DNA from: Mesorhizobium jarvisii
Lineage (GTDB): Bacteria > Pseudomonadota > Alphaproteobacteria > Rhizobiales > Rhizobiaceae
Length of the DNA: 64,000 bases
Direction: 5' to 3'
Assembly (NCBI RefSeq): GCF_003601985.1
Contig: NZ_QZXA01000002.1
Coordinates: 434,001 to 498,000, forward strand
The position numbers and the translations under genes are program-made. The notes under the pieces were generated by a model. The model was not told where the DNA came from and made no database searches. It worked only from the letters and a program-made list of their open reading frames with translations. How positions within the stretch are numbered: position 1 is the stretch's first letter; each line of letters opens with the position of its first letter. This document shows positions 9,442-16,876 of the stretch, one piece after another.

Positions 9442-10017
9442 TCAGCGCTTGAACTCGATGATGTCGAGCTTCGATTCGTAGTAGGGCGCGGGAAGTTCGA
9501 CGCGCCATTCGCTGGCACCGGTGCGGAAGGCATAGCCGACCTGGTCGGTTTGCGGACCGCTGCCATAAGGTTTTGCCCGATCGTTGTTGACGGAGCCGGA
9601 GCCGAGATAGATGGCGCGCTTCTCGCCATCGTCGAAAAAGCGGCCCTGGGTTCGCTGCGAACCGCTGATCTTTTCCAGCCGCCAGCCGGAACCGTCGTCG
9701 GTCACCTTGCACTTGAACCAGCCATAGATGACGAGCGGGCTCAAACCGCCTGCCTTGATGGTGCGGCACTTCCAGTTGCCGGTCAGGTCCTTGTCGGAGA
9801 ACGACACCAGCGGCTTGGCCAGCAAGGCATCGAGTTGTTTGACCTCGGCCGGGCTGCCCGCTTTCGCCTCGGCGAGCGCCGCCTTGCGCGTCTCGCCATA
9901 TTTGTCGAGGCGGACCTTGTCGGCGGGCGTGATCAGCTTCTGTACCTGGCCGTCGGCAAGGGCGGGCAGGGTGCAGCAGAGCAGGCCGATGGCGGCAAAA
10001 AGGGGACGAAGGATCAT
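9442..10017 (-). CDS. Exported DUF4893-like protein
   Basis: 191 residues with a clear Sec signal peptide (MILRPLFAAIGLLCCTLPALADG, cleavage after ALA). The mature part begins with ITPADKVRLDKYGETR, as in DUF4893 proteins of alphaproteobacteria, and continues as a beta-rich domain with two cysteines (NWKCRT, WFKCKV) that could form a disulphide. Function unknown; probably periplasmic. An imperfect 15-base tandem repeat (AAAATGGCAGTCGAT / AAAATGGCAGTTGAT) lies just upstream, about 10037-10067, where the promoter should be. Confidence 0.65.
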   Translation of the reverse strand: MILRPLFAAIGLLCCTLPALADGQVQKLITPADKVRLDKYGETRKAALAEAKAGSPAEVKQLDALLAKPLVSFSDKDLTGNWKCRTIKAGGLSPLVIYGWFKCKVTDDGSGWRLEKISGSQRTQGRFFDDGEKRAIYLGSGSVNNDRAKPYGSGPQTDQVGYAFRTGASEWRVELPAPYYESKLDIIEFKR

Positions 10018-10171
10018 CTGGAACTCCCTGAGTCTCTAAAATGGCAGTCGATAAAAATGGCAGTTGATGTCTGGAGCGGCGCCGTTGCCGGCCGATGACT
10101 GACCTTATCGGGTCGCTCGCGCCTGTCATCCGTGCTTAACAGCGTCGCCGTCAAAAATCATGGTGCGACGC

Positions 10172-11095
10172 ATGCGAATCTTGCTCACGGGATCGTCGGG
10201 TTGGCTGGGTAGCGCGCTGGCGCCGCGGCTCCGCGCGCTTGGCCATGAGATGATTGGCCTCGATCCTGTTCCTTCGGTGGAAACGCAGGTGATCGGCTCG
10301 ATCGCCGATCGCGATCTGGTCATGCGGGCGGTCGGGGATAATCGAATCGAAGCCATCATTCACAGCGGCGCGCTGCACAAGCCCAATATAGAGAGCCGCG
10401 CCAACAGCGATTTCGTCGCCACCAACGTGCAAGGCACGCTGAACCTTCTCGACGCCGCGGTGGCGAGCGGCGTGCAGCGCTTCGTCTTCACCTCTACCAC
10501 CTCGCTGATGATCTCGCAGGCAATACGCGACGGCTTCAAGGGGGGTGCGCGCAAGGCCGCCTGGCTGACCGAGGCGATGTCGCCCGAACCGCGCAACATC
10601 TATGGCGTGACCAAGCTTTCGGCCGAACATCTCTGCCGCCTCTATCATCTGCAGCATGGCTTGCCGGTGGTCGTGCTGCGCACGGCCCGCTTCTTTCCCG
10701 AAGCCGACGACATGGCGCATGCGATTGAACAATCAGATGCCAACACCAAGGCGAACGAATTGCTGTTCCGCCGGCTGACCGTGGAAGACGCGGCGGAAGC
10801 CCATGTCGCGGCATTGGAGAAAGCGCCGCAGCTTGGCTTCGACATTTCTATCGTCTGTGCGCCGACACCGTTCCGGCCTGATGATTGCGCCGAACTGATC
10901 GCCGATGCGCCGTCGGTGGTCGCGCGCTATTTCCCGGACTTTCCGGCGCTCTACGCGCAAAAAGGCTGGACGATGTTTTCCTCCATCGACCGCGTCTATG
11001 ATGCCTCGCGGTTGCGGGAGAGGCTCGGCTTTGTCTGTAAGACGAGCTTTGCCGATGTGCTGGTGGCGCTAAGGGCGGAGAATGGGCCAGGCTAG
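10172..11095 (+). CDS. NAD(P)-dependent epimerase/dehydratase (extended SDR)
   Basis: 307 residues from MRILLTGSSGWLG, whose glycines G7, G10 and G13 form the Rossmann dinucleotide motif; a start 12 bases earlier is possible. The active-site pair appears as YGVTK, preceded by a TSTTSL serine/threonine segment, so the Ser-Tyr-Lys triad is present. Family members epimerise, dehydrate or oxidise nucleotide sugars or related alcohols. Nothing nearby fixes the substrate. It is followed by a convergent DUF1638 gene 11 bases away. Confidence 0.82.
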   Translation: MRILLTGSSGWLGSALAPRLRALGHEMIGLDPVPSVETQVIGSIADRDLVMRAVGDNRIEAIIHSGALHKPNIESRANSDFVATNVQGTLNLLDAAVASGVQRFVFTSTTSLMISQAIRDGFKGGARKAAWLTEAMSPEPRNIYGVTKLSAEHLCRLYHLQHGLPVVVLRTARFFPEADDMAHAIEQSDANTKANELLFRRLTVEDAAEAHVAALEKAPQLGFDISIVCAPTPFRPDDCAELIADAPSVVARYFPDFPALYAQKGWTMFSSIDRVYDASRLRERLGFVCKTSFADVLVALRAENGPG

Positions 11096-11106
11096 CGCAA
11101 TCGCGA

Positions 11107-11784
11107 TCAGGCGACCTTCGCTGCCTGCGCCATTTCGACCGTCAGGTCGCCATAGCCGGTCGCGCGCCGCTCATAGGCAAGGCCGAGCAGGGCGGCGGCC
11201 TTTTCCGCGACCTTGTCGAGTTCCGGGTCGTCGGTCTGGGCCAGATAGACCAGCTTTTCGTAATTGCCGAAATAGTCCTTGATCAGTTCCGGGTGCTTGT
11301 CGAGGCCGAGCGGCTTCATGAAGAATGCATCGAACTGGCGGCACAGGAAATCCGTCATGTAGAAGGACATCATGTCGTCGTCGGCGATCTTCGCGTAGGC
11401 TTCCATGCCTTGATAGAAGGCGAAGCAGTGCGGGCCGGCCATGCGCTCGACGCCATGCTTCTCGATGACGCGGTCGAGCAGGCCACCGGTGCCGCAATCG
11501 GCATAGCCGACGAAGATGTGCTCGTACCCTTCCGTCTTGGCCTTCTCGATCGCTCTGTCCATGGCGGGTGCGATGCGGTCGGGATAAAAATGAAACTCGG
11601 CCGGCAGGCAGGTCAGTTCCAGGTGATCCAGCCCGAGCTGTTCCTTGACGGCCAATACCTCACGCGCAATCATCCCACAGGCGATGACAAGCAACCTGTC
11701 TGTTTGATTCGGTTTCGTTTTTTGCGTCTTGACCAAGTCGAGCGGCTTTCGCTGCGGGGCTAATTTACCTGTCGAGGGAGACAC
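11107..11784 (-). CDS. DUF1638 protein associated with corrinoid methyl transfer
   Basis: 225 residues. Features of DUF1638 are visible: LLVIACGMIAREV near 31, LTCLPAEFHFYPDRI near 58, the GYADCGTGG segment and HCFAFY. DUF1638 genes recur beside MttB-family methyltransferases and their corrinoid proteins in methanogens and bacteria, but the biochemistry is not established. Conserved cysteines and histidines suggest metal or corrinoid contact. The start could be internal, as the first 25 residues are lysine/proline-rich and unlike the family core. It is on the same strand as the B12 protein but separated by an oppositely oriented entericidin gene. Confidence 0.8.
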   Translation of the reverse strand: MSPSTGKLAPQRKPLDLVKTQKTKPNQTDRLLVIACGMIAREVLAVKEQLGLDHLELTCLPAEFHFYPDRIAPAMDRAIEKAKTEGYEHIFVGYADCGTGGLLDRVIEKHGVERMAGPHCFAFYQGMEAYAKIADDDMMSFYMTDFLCRQFDAFFMKPLGLDKHPELIKDYFGNYEKLVYLAQTDDPELDKVAEKAAALLGLAYERRATGYGDLTVEMAQAAKVA

Positions 11785-11789
11785 CGTCC

Positions 11790-11927
11790 ATGAAACTGCT
11801 ACGTATCGCGCCGATGGCTATCCTTGCCTGCGCACTTGCACTCACCGCCTGCGCCAACACCATTCGGGGTGTCGGCAAGGATGTCAAATCGACGGCGAGA
11901 GCAGTCAAAGACACTGTCGCCAACTGA
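11790..11927 (+). CDS. Entericidin A/B family lipoprotein
   Basis: 45 residues: a signal peptide ending in the lipobox LTAC (Cys21), then a short amphipathic, lysine-rich tail of the EcnA/EcnB type (NTIRGVGKDV and following). GAGGGAG precedes the ATG. Entericidins are small outer-membrane lipoproteins, originally described as a toxin/antidote pair induced in stationary phase; only a single copy is seen here, so a general envelope-stress lipoprotein is likelier. It starts five bases from the start of the divergent DUF1638 gene, so the two promoters must overlap each other's coding region. Confidence 0.82.
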   Translation: MKLLRIAPMAILACALALTACANTIRGVGKDVKSTARAVKDTVAN

Positions 11928-11960
11928 TCGGCTGCCTCGTCTATCATCTGGGAACAAAAA

Positions 11961-11986
11961 AGCCGCGCTGCAAGGCGCGGCTTTTC
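11961..11986. terminator. Bidirectional intrinsic terminator between entericidin and B12-protein genes
   Basis: Perfect 8-bp stem AGCCGCGC / GCGCGGCT with a six-base loop (11961-11982), followed by a T run on the plus strand and preceded by six A residues that serve the minus strand. It can end transcription of both convergent genes. Confidence 0.85.
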
Positions 11987-12011
11987 TTCTCGGTCATCCT
12001 GATGCCTTGGG

Positions 12012-12710
12012 TCAGGCCGAAGCGCGGACATTGTGCTTGCGCTTCATGAAGTCCTTGGCGGTCTCGACGGCTACCGCAGCATCGCGACAATAGGCGTCGG
12101 CGCCGACGGCCTTGCCGAATTCCTCGTTGAGCGGCGCGCCGCCGACCAGCACGACGTAGTCGTCGCGGATGCCCTTTTCCTTCATCGTGTCGATGACGAC
12201 CTTCATGTAGGGCATGGTGGTGGTCAAAAGCGCCGACATTCCGATGATGTCGGGCTGATGCTGCTCGATCGCATCGAGATATTTCTCGACCGCATTGTTG
12301 ATGCCGAGGTCGATGACGTCGAAGCCTGCGCCTTCCATCATCATGCCGACGAGGTTCTTGCCGATGTCATGGATGTCGCCCTTGACGGTGCCGATCACCA
12401 TCTTGCCCTGCTTCGGCGCTCCGGTGGCGGCGAGCAGCGGGCGCAGGATAAACATGCCGGCCTTCATGGCGTTGGCGGACAACAGCACTTCGGGAACGAA
12501 CAGGATGCCGTCGCGAAAATCCTCGCCGACGATGCGCATGCCTTCGACCAGCGCCTCGGTGAGCACCTTGTAGGGTACCCAGCCGCGCTCCAGCAGGATG
12601 CGCGTGCCTTCCTCGATCTCTTCCTTCAACCCGTCATAGAGATCGTCGTGCATCTGCTGCACCAACTCGTCGTCGGAAAGTTCAGAAAGGATGATCTCGT
12701 CGTCGGACAT
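12012..12710 (-). CDS. Corrinoid (B12-binding) methyl carrier protein
   Basis: 232 residues from the ATG at 12710, with GAGGAG upstream. The first ~90 residues form the helical cap typical of MtbC/MttC/MetH modules, followed by the B12 Rossmann domain. The signature DIHDIGKN is at 112-119, with H114 the lower cobalt ligand, then SALLTTT near 159 and VLVGGAPL near 190. It should carry the methyl group between an MttB-family enzyme and the pterin methyltransferase, after activation by the RamA-like protein. It is divergent from the MttB gene at 13000, an arrangement that suggests co-regulation from the shared 289-base gap. Confidence 0.92.
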   Translation of the reverse strand: MSDDEIILSELSDDELVQQMHDDLYDGLKEEIEEGTRILLERGWVPYKVLTEALVEGMRIVGEDFRDGILFVPEVLLSANAMKAGMFILRPLLAATGAPKQGKMVIGTVKGDIHDIGKNLVGMMMEGAGFDVIDLGINNAVEKYLDAIEQHQPDIIGMSALLTTTMPYMKVVIDTMKEKGIRDDYVVLVGGAPLNEEFGKAVGADAYCRDAAVAVETAKDFMKRKHNVRASA

Positions 12711-12742
12711 TTTTATCCAGCTCCTCACGGCATCGCGACTGT

Positions 12743-12871
12743 GTCGCAAGGCACAAAATATTAGCGTTCATACCTAACCCGCAACGGGCGGCTATCCATA
12801 GCTGATTTGCGACTTCCCGCAAAAGGAAAGCGACTGGAAAATCTATTGGTTTTCTTGTCGATTTTGCGACA
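12743..12871. promoter_or_regulatory. Repeated TTGCGAC elements in the shared B12-protein/mttB control region
   Basis: The heptamer TTGCGAC occurs at 12807-12813 and 12864-12870, and inverted (GTCGCAA) at 12743-12749. The last copy is part of a short inverted repeat, TGTCG-6-CGACA, at 12856-12871. Three copies in 130 bases between divergent genes of one pathway suggest operator sites. The XRE regulator at 20798 is the nearest candidate, because its own promoter region contains the related run GTTGCGATTGCGCA on the minus strand near 21770. Not proven. Confidence 0.4.
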
Positions 12872-12999
12872 GGCGTTGGCGCGGACGGGCCGTTTCGAAT
12901 AGGGTGCATGGCTACGATCCGGCGAAAGCCGCGCCATGCGGCCACAACGGCTACGGACCAGCCATCGTCAGGCCAGGCCATATTCAGGGAAGAGCGATC

Positions 13000-14574
13000 A
13001 TGAGCGAACACGCGGCAGTCGACCAGGAAGCGTCAAACGCGCGGCGTGGGCGAGGCGCGAGCGGCGGAGCGGCGGCAAGGCGCGCCGCGCGTTCCGGCGG
13101 CGGACCCGGTACCCAACTCACCTACATCAAGCGCAAGATCAACATCTATGAGGTGCTCGACGAGGAAGGCCTCGCCCTGATCGAGAAAAACACCGACACG
13201 GTGCTCGAAGAGATCGGCATCATTTTTCGCGATGACGCCGAAGCGCTGCAGCTTTGGAAAGAGGCCGGCGCCGACGTCAAGGGCGAGCGCGTGCATTTCC
13301 CGAAGGGTCTTTGCCGTTCGCTGCTGAAGACCGCGCCGTCCGTCTATACCCAGCATGCCCGCAATTCCGAGCGCTCGGTGCAGATCGGCGGCAATGCTAC
13401 TGTCTTTGCGCCGGTCTATGGCCCGCCCTTCGTGCGCGACCTTAACGGTGTCAGGCGCTACGCGACGATCGAGGATTTCCAGAATTTCGTGAAGCTCGCC
13501 TATATGGCACCGTCGATCCACCATTCGGGCGGCACGGTGTGCGAGCCGGTCGACGTGCCGGTCAACAAGCGCCACCTCGACATGATCTATTCGCACATAA
13601 AATACTCGGACAAGCCGTTCATGGGCTCCGTGACCGCGCCGGAACGCGCCGAAGACACCGTTGCCATGGCCAAGCTCGTGTTCGGCGACGATTTCGTCGA
13701 GAACAACACGGTGCTGACCAGCCTGATCAACGCCAACTCGCCGATGGTGTTCGACGAAACCATGCTGGGCGCGCTGAAGGTTTATTCGCGCCACAACCAG
13801 GCCTGTATCGTCACGCCGTTTATCCTTGCCGGCGCGATGAGCCCGGTGACGGTCGCCGGCACGCTGACGCAGGTTCTGGCCGAAGTGCTGGCCGGCGCAT
13901 CGTTCACGCAGCTCATCCGGCCTGGCGCGCCGGTGCTGTTCGGCACCTTTGCCTCGTCGATCTCGATGCAGTCGGGCGCGCCGACCTTCGGCACGCCGGA
14001 GCCGTCGCTGGTGTCTTATGGCGCTGCCCAGCTCGCACGCCGCCTCGGACTGCCGTTCCGCACCGGCGGTTCGCTCTGCGCGTCCAAGGTTCCGGATGCG
14101 CAGGCGGCCTATGAAAGCGCCAACACGCTGAACTCGACGATCCTCGCCGGCACCAACTTCGTCCTCCACTCGGCCGGCTGGCTCGAGGGCGGGCTGGCGT
14201 CCTGCTACGAAAAATTCATGATGGACATCGACCAGCTCGGCATGCAGCAGAAATTCTCCGAAGGCGTCGACCTGTCGGAGAACGGCCAGGCGATGGACGC
14301 GATCCGCCAGGTCGGCCCGGGCAGCCACTATCTCGGCTGCGACCACACCCAGGCCAATTTCCAGACGGCCTTCTACCGCTCCAGCATCGCCGACAACAAT
14401 TCCTACGAACAGTGGCTGGCCGAAGGCGAGAAGACCGCGCCGCAGCGCGCCAATGAGCTCGCCCGCCGCTGGCTGGAAAGCTACGAGGCGCCGCATCTCG
14501 ATGCGAGCATCGACGAAGCCCTGAAGGAATTCATCGCCAAGAAGAAGGGGTCGATGCCCGACGCCTTCACTTGA
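13000..14574 (+). CDS. MttB-family methyltransferase without pyrrolysine (quaternary amine:corrinoid methyltransferase)
   Basis: 524 residues from MSEHAAVDQE; AGGGAAGAG lies just upstream. The protein aligns by eye along its whole length with the trimethylamine methyltransferase family, including GAMSPVTVAG, PTFGTPEPSL and the HSAGWLEGGL segment. The frame is uninterrupted, so there is no amber codon for pyrrolysine. Such non-Pyl members demethylate quaternary amines (glycine betaine for MtgB, carnitine for MtcB) rather than trimethylamine. The methyl acceptor should be the divergent corrinoid protein. The substrate cannot be read from sequence. A 30-codon sense stretch follows the TGA in frame. 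Confidence 0.9.
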   Translation: MSEHAAVDQEASNARRGRGASGGAAARRAARSGGGPGTQLTYIKRKINIYEVLDEEGLALIEKNTDTVLEEIGIIFRDDAEALQLWKEAGADVKGERVHFPKGLCRSLLKTAPSVYTQHARNSERSVQIGGNATVFAPVYGPPFVRDLNGVRRYATIEDFQNFVKLAYMAPSIHHSGGTVCEPVDVPVNKRHLDMIYSHIKYSDKPFMGSVTAPERAEDTVAMAKLVFGDDFVENNTVLTSLINANSPMVFDETMLGALKVYSRHNQACIVTPFILAGAMSPVTVAGTLTQVLAEVLAGASFTQLIRPGAPVLFGTFASSISMQSGAPTFGTPEPSLVSYGAAQLARRLGLPFRTGGSLCASKVPDAQAAYESANTLNSTILAGTNFVLHSAGWLEGGLASCYEKFMMDIDQLGMQQKFSEGVDLSENGQAMDAIRQVGPGSHYLGCDHTQANFQTAFYRSSIADNNSYEQWLAEGEKTAPQRANELARRWLESYEAPHLDASIDEALKEFIAKKKGSMPDAFT

Positions 14575-14671
14575 AAGGAGCCCGAGTCAGGCGGGGCTAA
14601 AGTCGCCAACATCATCCACAAGGAAGTCTGGCGGAGCGCCTTCTCCGACCCGGACAAGAAGGGATGATTCT

Positions 14672-15352
14672 GTGCGCGGCATGATCGAAGAGATCACGGC
14701 CGCGCTCGGCGCCAATGGCCTCATCCTGCGTGGCGGCTTTGTTTTCTCTGATGGCGAGGACGCCCCTCACGGCGCCTCGGGCGCGCCGGCGAAATCCGTG
14801 CTGCTGGTGGGGCAGGCGGGAGCTACACCCTGGCCGCATTTCCTGCGCTGGCGCGAACAGCAGCCGTCGACAATCGCCAATCCGCTCGACAGCTGGTCGC
14901 GGCAGGTCATTGGCGATGTGGCGGAGGCATTTGGCGCGCGCTCTGTTTCTCCCTCCGACAAGCCCTATCTGCCGTTCCAGCAATGGGCTGTTCGGGCAGA
15001 GGGGCTAAAACCGTCGCCGCTCGGCATCCTCATGCATCCGCAATACGGGCTTTGGCATGCCTATCGCGGCGCGTTGCTTTTCGAGGACGAGATCGCGCTT
15101 CCGGAGCAGGGCGAGGCAATTCATCTTTGCGACGCCTGTGTCGAGAAACCCTGTCTGAAATCCTGTCCCGTCGATGCCTATTCCACGGAAGGCTTCGCCT
15201 ACCGGGCCTGCCTGGCGCATGTGCGGAGAGGGAATGGCGAACCGTGCCGGAGCGGCGGCTGCCTCGACCGCAACGCTTGTCCCTATGGCACGGAATATCG
15301 CTACCCGTCTGATATCCAGGCCTTCCATATGGCGGCATTCGCCGGCCTGTGA
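14672..15352 (+). CDS. Ferredoxin-like protein with two four-cysteine clusters
   Basis: 226 residues from the GTG at 14672, preferred because AAGGGA sits seven bases upstream; the ATG at 14681 is too far. The C-terminal third holds C153, C156, C161, C165 (a CX2CX4CX3CP ferredoxin pattern) and C180, C192, C197, C203, enough for two 4Fe-4S clusters. The N-terminal 140 residues match no family I can name, with some resemblance to QueG-type Fe-S proteins. It follows mttB in the same direction by 97 bases. A plausible role is electron delivery to the corrinoid activator. Confidence 0.72.
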   Translation: MRGMIEEITAALGANGLILRGGFVFSDGEDAPHGASGAPAKSVLLVGQAGATPWPHFLRWREQQPSTIANPLDSWSRQVIGDVAEAFGARSVSPSDKPYLPFQQWAVRAEGLKPSPLGILMHPQYGLWHAYRGALLFEDEIALPEQGEAIHLCDACVEKPCLKSCPVDAYSTEGFAYRACLAHVRRGNGEPCRSGGCLDRNACPYGTEYRYPSDIQAFHMAAFAGL

Positions 15353-15457
15353 TCATCACGCGATGCTGCACGAAATGTTGACGGATACTTCTAGGGAATG
15401 CCTTGCCGTGGAAGGTCGCGTGGATATGTATCGCGCATCTGACAAATGGAGCAGGCA

Positions 15458-16195
15458 ATGACGAAGCATGACCTCAGGATCAAGACCCGTGACGGGGTGG
15501 CGAAGGCGGGCCTGTTCCGCTCGGCCAAGACGTCCCCTGGCAAGGCCGGCGTCATTCTCTACCAGGATGCCTTCGGCCCGCGTCCGGCGCTCGACGGCAT
15601 GGCCGAGCGGCTGGCGGGCGAAGGCTATGCGGTGCTGGTGCCGGACCTGTTCCATCGCAATGCGCCCTATGGTCCGTTCGACGCCAAGACTGCCTTCACC
15701 GAGGAAGACAGCAAGGCAGCGCTGATGGCGCTGGTCGCTGGCACGACACAGCAGATGACCATCAGCGACGGCGAGGCCTTTCTCGATGCGCTCGCCGGCG
15801 AAGGCATCACGGGTCCGATCGGGACCGTCGGTTATTGCATGGGCGGCGCACGGGCGCTCAACGCGGCCGCGGCCTACCCGGACAGGATCAGGGCCGCCGC
15901 CAGTTTCCATGGCGGCAATCTCGCCAGCGATGCCGCCGACAGCCCGCACCGCAAGGCGGCATCCATCAAGGCGAGGGTCTATGTCGGCATGGCCGGCGTC
16001 GACCGGAGTTTCCCACCGGAGCAGTCGACACGGCTGGAGGAGGCGCTGCGCAATGCCGAAGTCGACCACGCCATCGAGAACTATGTCGGCATGGCGCATG
16101 GCTGGTGCGTGCCCGACCACAGCGTCTACAACGAAGCCGGCGCCGAACGGCATTGGCGAAGGCTGATCACGCTGTTTGCCGAAACACTCGGGTGA
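15458..16195 (+). CDS. Dienelactone hydrolase family protein
   Basis: 245 residues from MTKHDLRIKT; GGAG lies six bases before the ATG at 15458. The nucleophile is the cysteine of GYCMGGAR, as in true dienelactone hydrolases, and the histidine is in MAHGWC near the end. Members hydrolyse dienelactones or other cyclic esters in the cytoplasm. The genes around it do not form an aromatic degradation pathway, so its substrate is open. Confidence 0.84.
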   Translation: MTKHDLRIKTRDGVAKAGLFRSAKTSPGKAGVILYQDAFGPRPALDGMAERLAGEGYAVLVPDLFHRNAPYGPFDAKTAFTEEDSKAALMALVAGTTQQMTISDGEAFLDALAGEGITGPIGTVGYCMGGARALNAAAAYPDRIRAAASFHGGNLASDAADSPHRKAASIKARVYVGMAGVDRSFPPEQSTRLEEALRNAEVDHAIENYVGMAHGWCVPDHSVYNEAGAERHWRRLITLFAETLG

Positions 16196-16310
16196 AGCTT
16201 CCGCCTGCCTGGCACCTTTTCCCGGTAGAACGGGGAGGAGGAAGAGGCGGTGCGTAAAAAATCTTTGCATCACCCCAAGGATTAGCCATTAGCCTTCGTC
16301 CAACAGGCAA

Positions 16311-16874
16311 ATGATGGCGATGATGCTGGATGAGAGCGAAGCCTCCGACGCCGAACTGATCGGGCGGGCGAAGGGCGGAGACAGGGGTGCCTTCGGCAAA
16401 TTGCTGGAGCGCCACTACGACTTCGTCTATCGCGCCGCCTATCGCTGGTGCGGCAAGAAGGCGGATGCCGAAGACATCGCCCAGGAAGTCTGCGTCCGGC
16501 TCGGCAAGGCGATCCGCGACTATCGCGGCGGCGGCGCCTTCACGACATGGCTCTATTCCGTGACGATGAATGCGGCGCGCGACATGATGCGCAAGACCGC
16601 GCGCGAGACCGTGAAGACCGAGGCCTATGGCGTCCATGCGCTGATTTCGGGCGAGGCCCCGGCCGAGAGCGAGGATCCGGCCGAGGCGCTGTGGACCGCG
16701 GTGCGGCAGCTTCCGGACAAGCAGCGCGACGCCGTACTGCTGGTCTATGGCGAGGGCTTGAGCCATGCGGCCGCCGCCGAGGCGATGGCGATCTCGGAGA
16801 CGACGGTTTCCTGGCACATCCATGAAGCGAAGAAACGGCTGAAGGCGCTGATGCGTTCAGCCGGGGAAGTGTGA
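16311..16874 (+). CDS. ECF-type RNA polymerase sigma factor
   Basis: 187 residues with region 2 (GKLLERHYDFVYRAAYRWCG through AEDIAQEVCVRLG) at about 25-85 and region 4 (LPDKQRDAVLLVYGEGLSHAAAAEAMAISETTV) at about 125-165. The start is uncertain: ATGs at 16311, 16314, 16320 and 16323 cluster with only a weak AGG upstream. The next gene encodes a membrane-anchored von Willebrand protein and begins within three bases of the stop, so the two are coupled. No classical anti-sigma gene is adjacent; the N-terminal cytoplasmic part of the partner may act as one. Confidence 0.88.
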   Translation: MMAMMLDESEASDAELIGRAKGGDRGAFGKLLERHYDFVYRAAYRWCGKKADAEDIAQEVCVRLGKAIRDYRGGGAFTTWLYSVTMNAARDMMRKTARETVKTEAYGVHALISGEAPAESEDPAEALWTAVRQLPDKQRDAVLLVYGEGLSHAAAAEAMAISETTVSWHIHEAKKRLKALMRSAGEV

Positions 16875-16876
16875 CC

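Noticed and set aside
13033..14496. A 487-residue minus-strand frame over mttB, and a 471-residue frame at 26319-27734
   Set aside because: Both are antisense shadows of genes with clear family matches.
13000..14574. Trimethylamine methyltransferase using pyrrolysine
   Set aside because: There is no in-frame TAG in either MttB gene and no pyl genes in the window, so the annotation as trimethylamine:corrinoid methyltransferase would be misleading.
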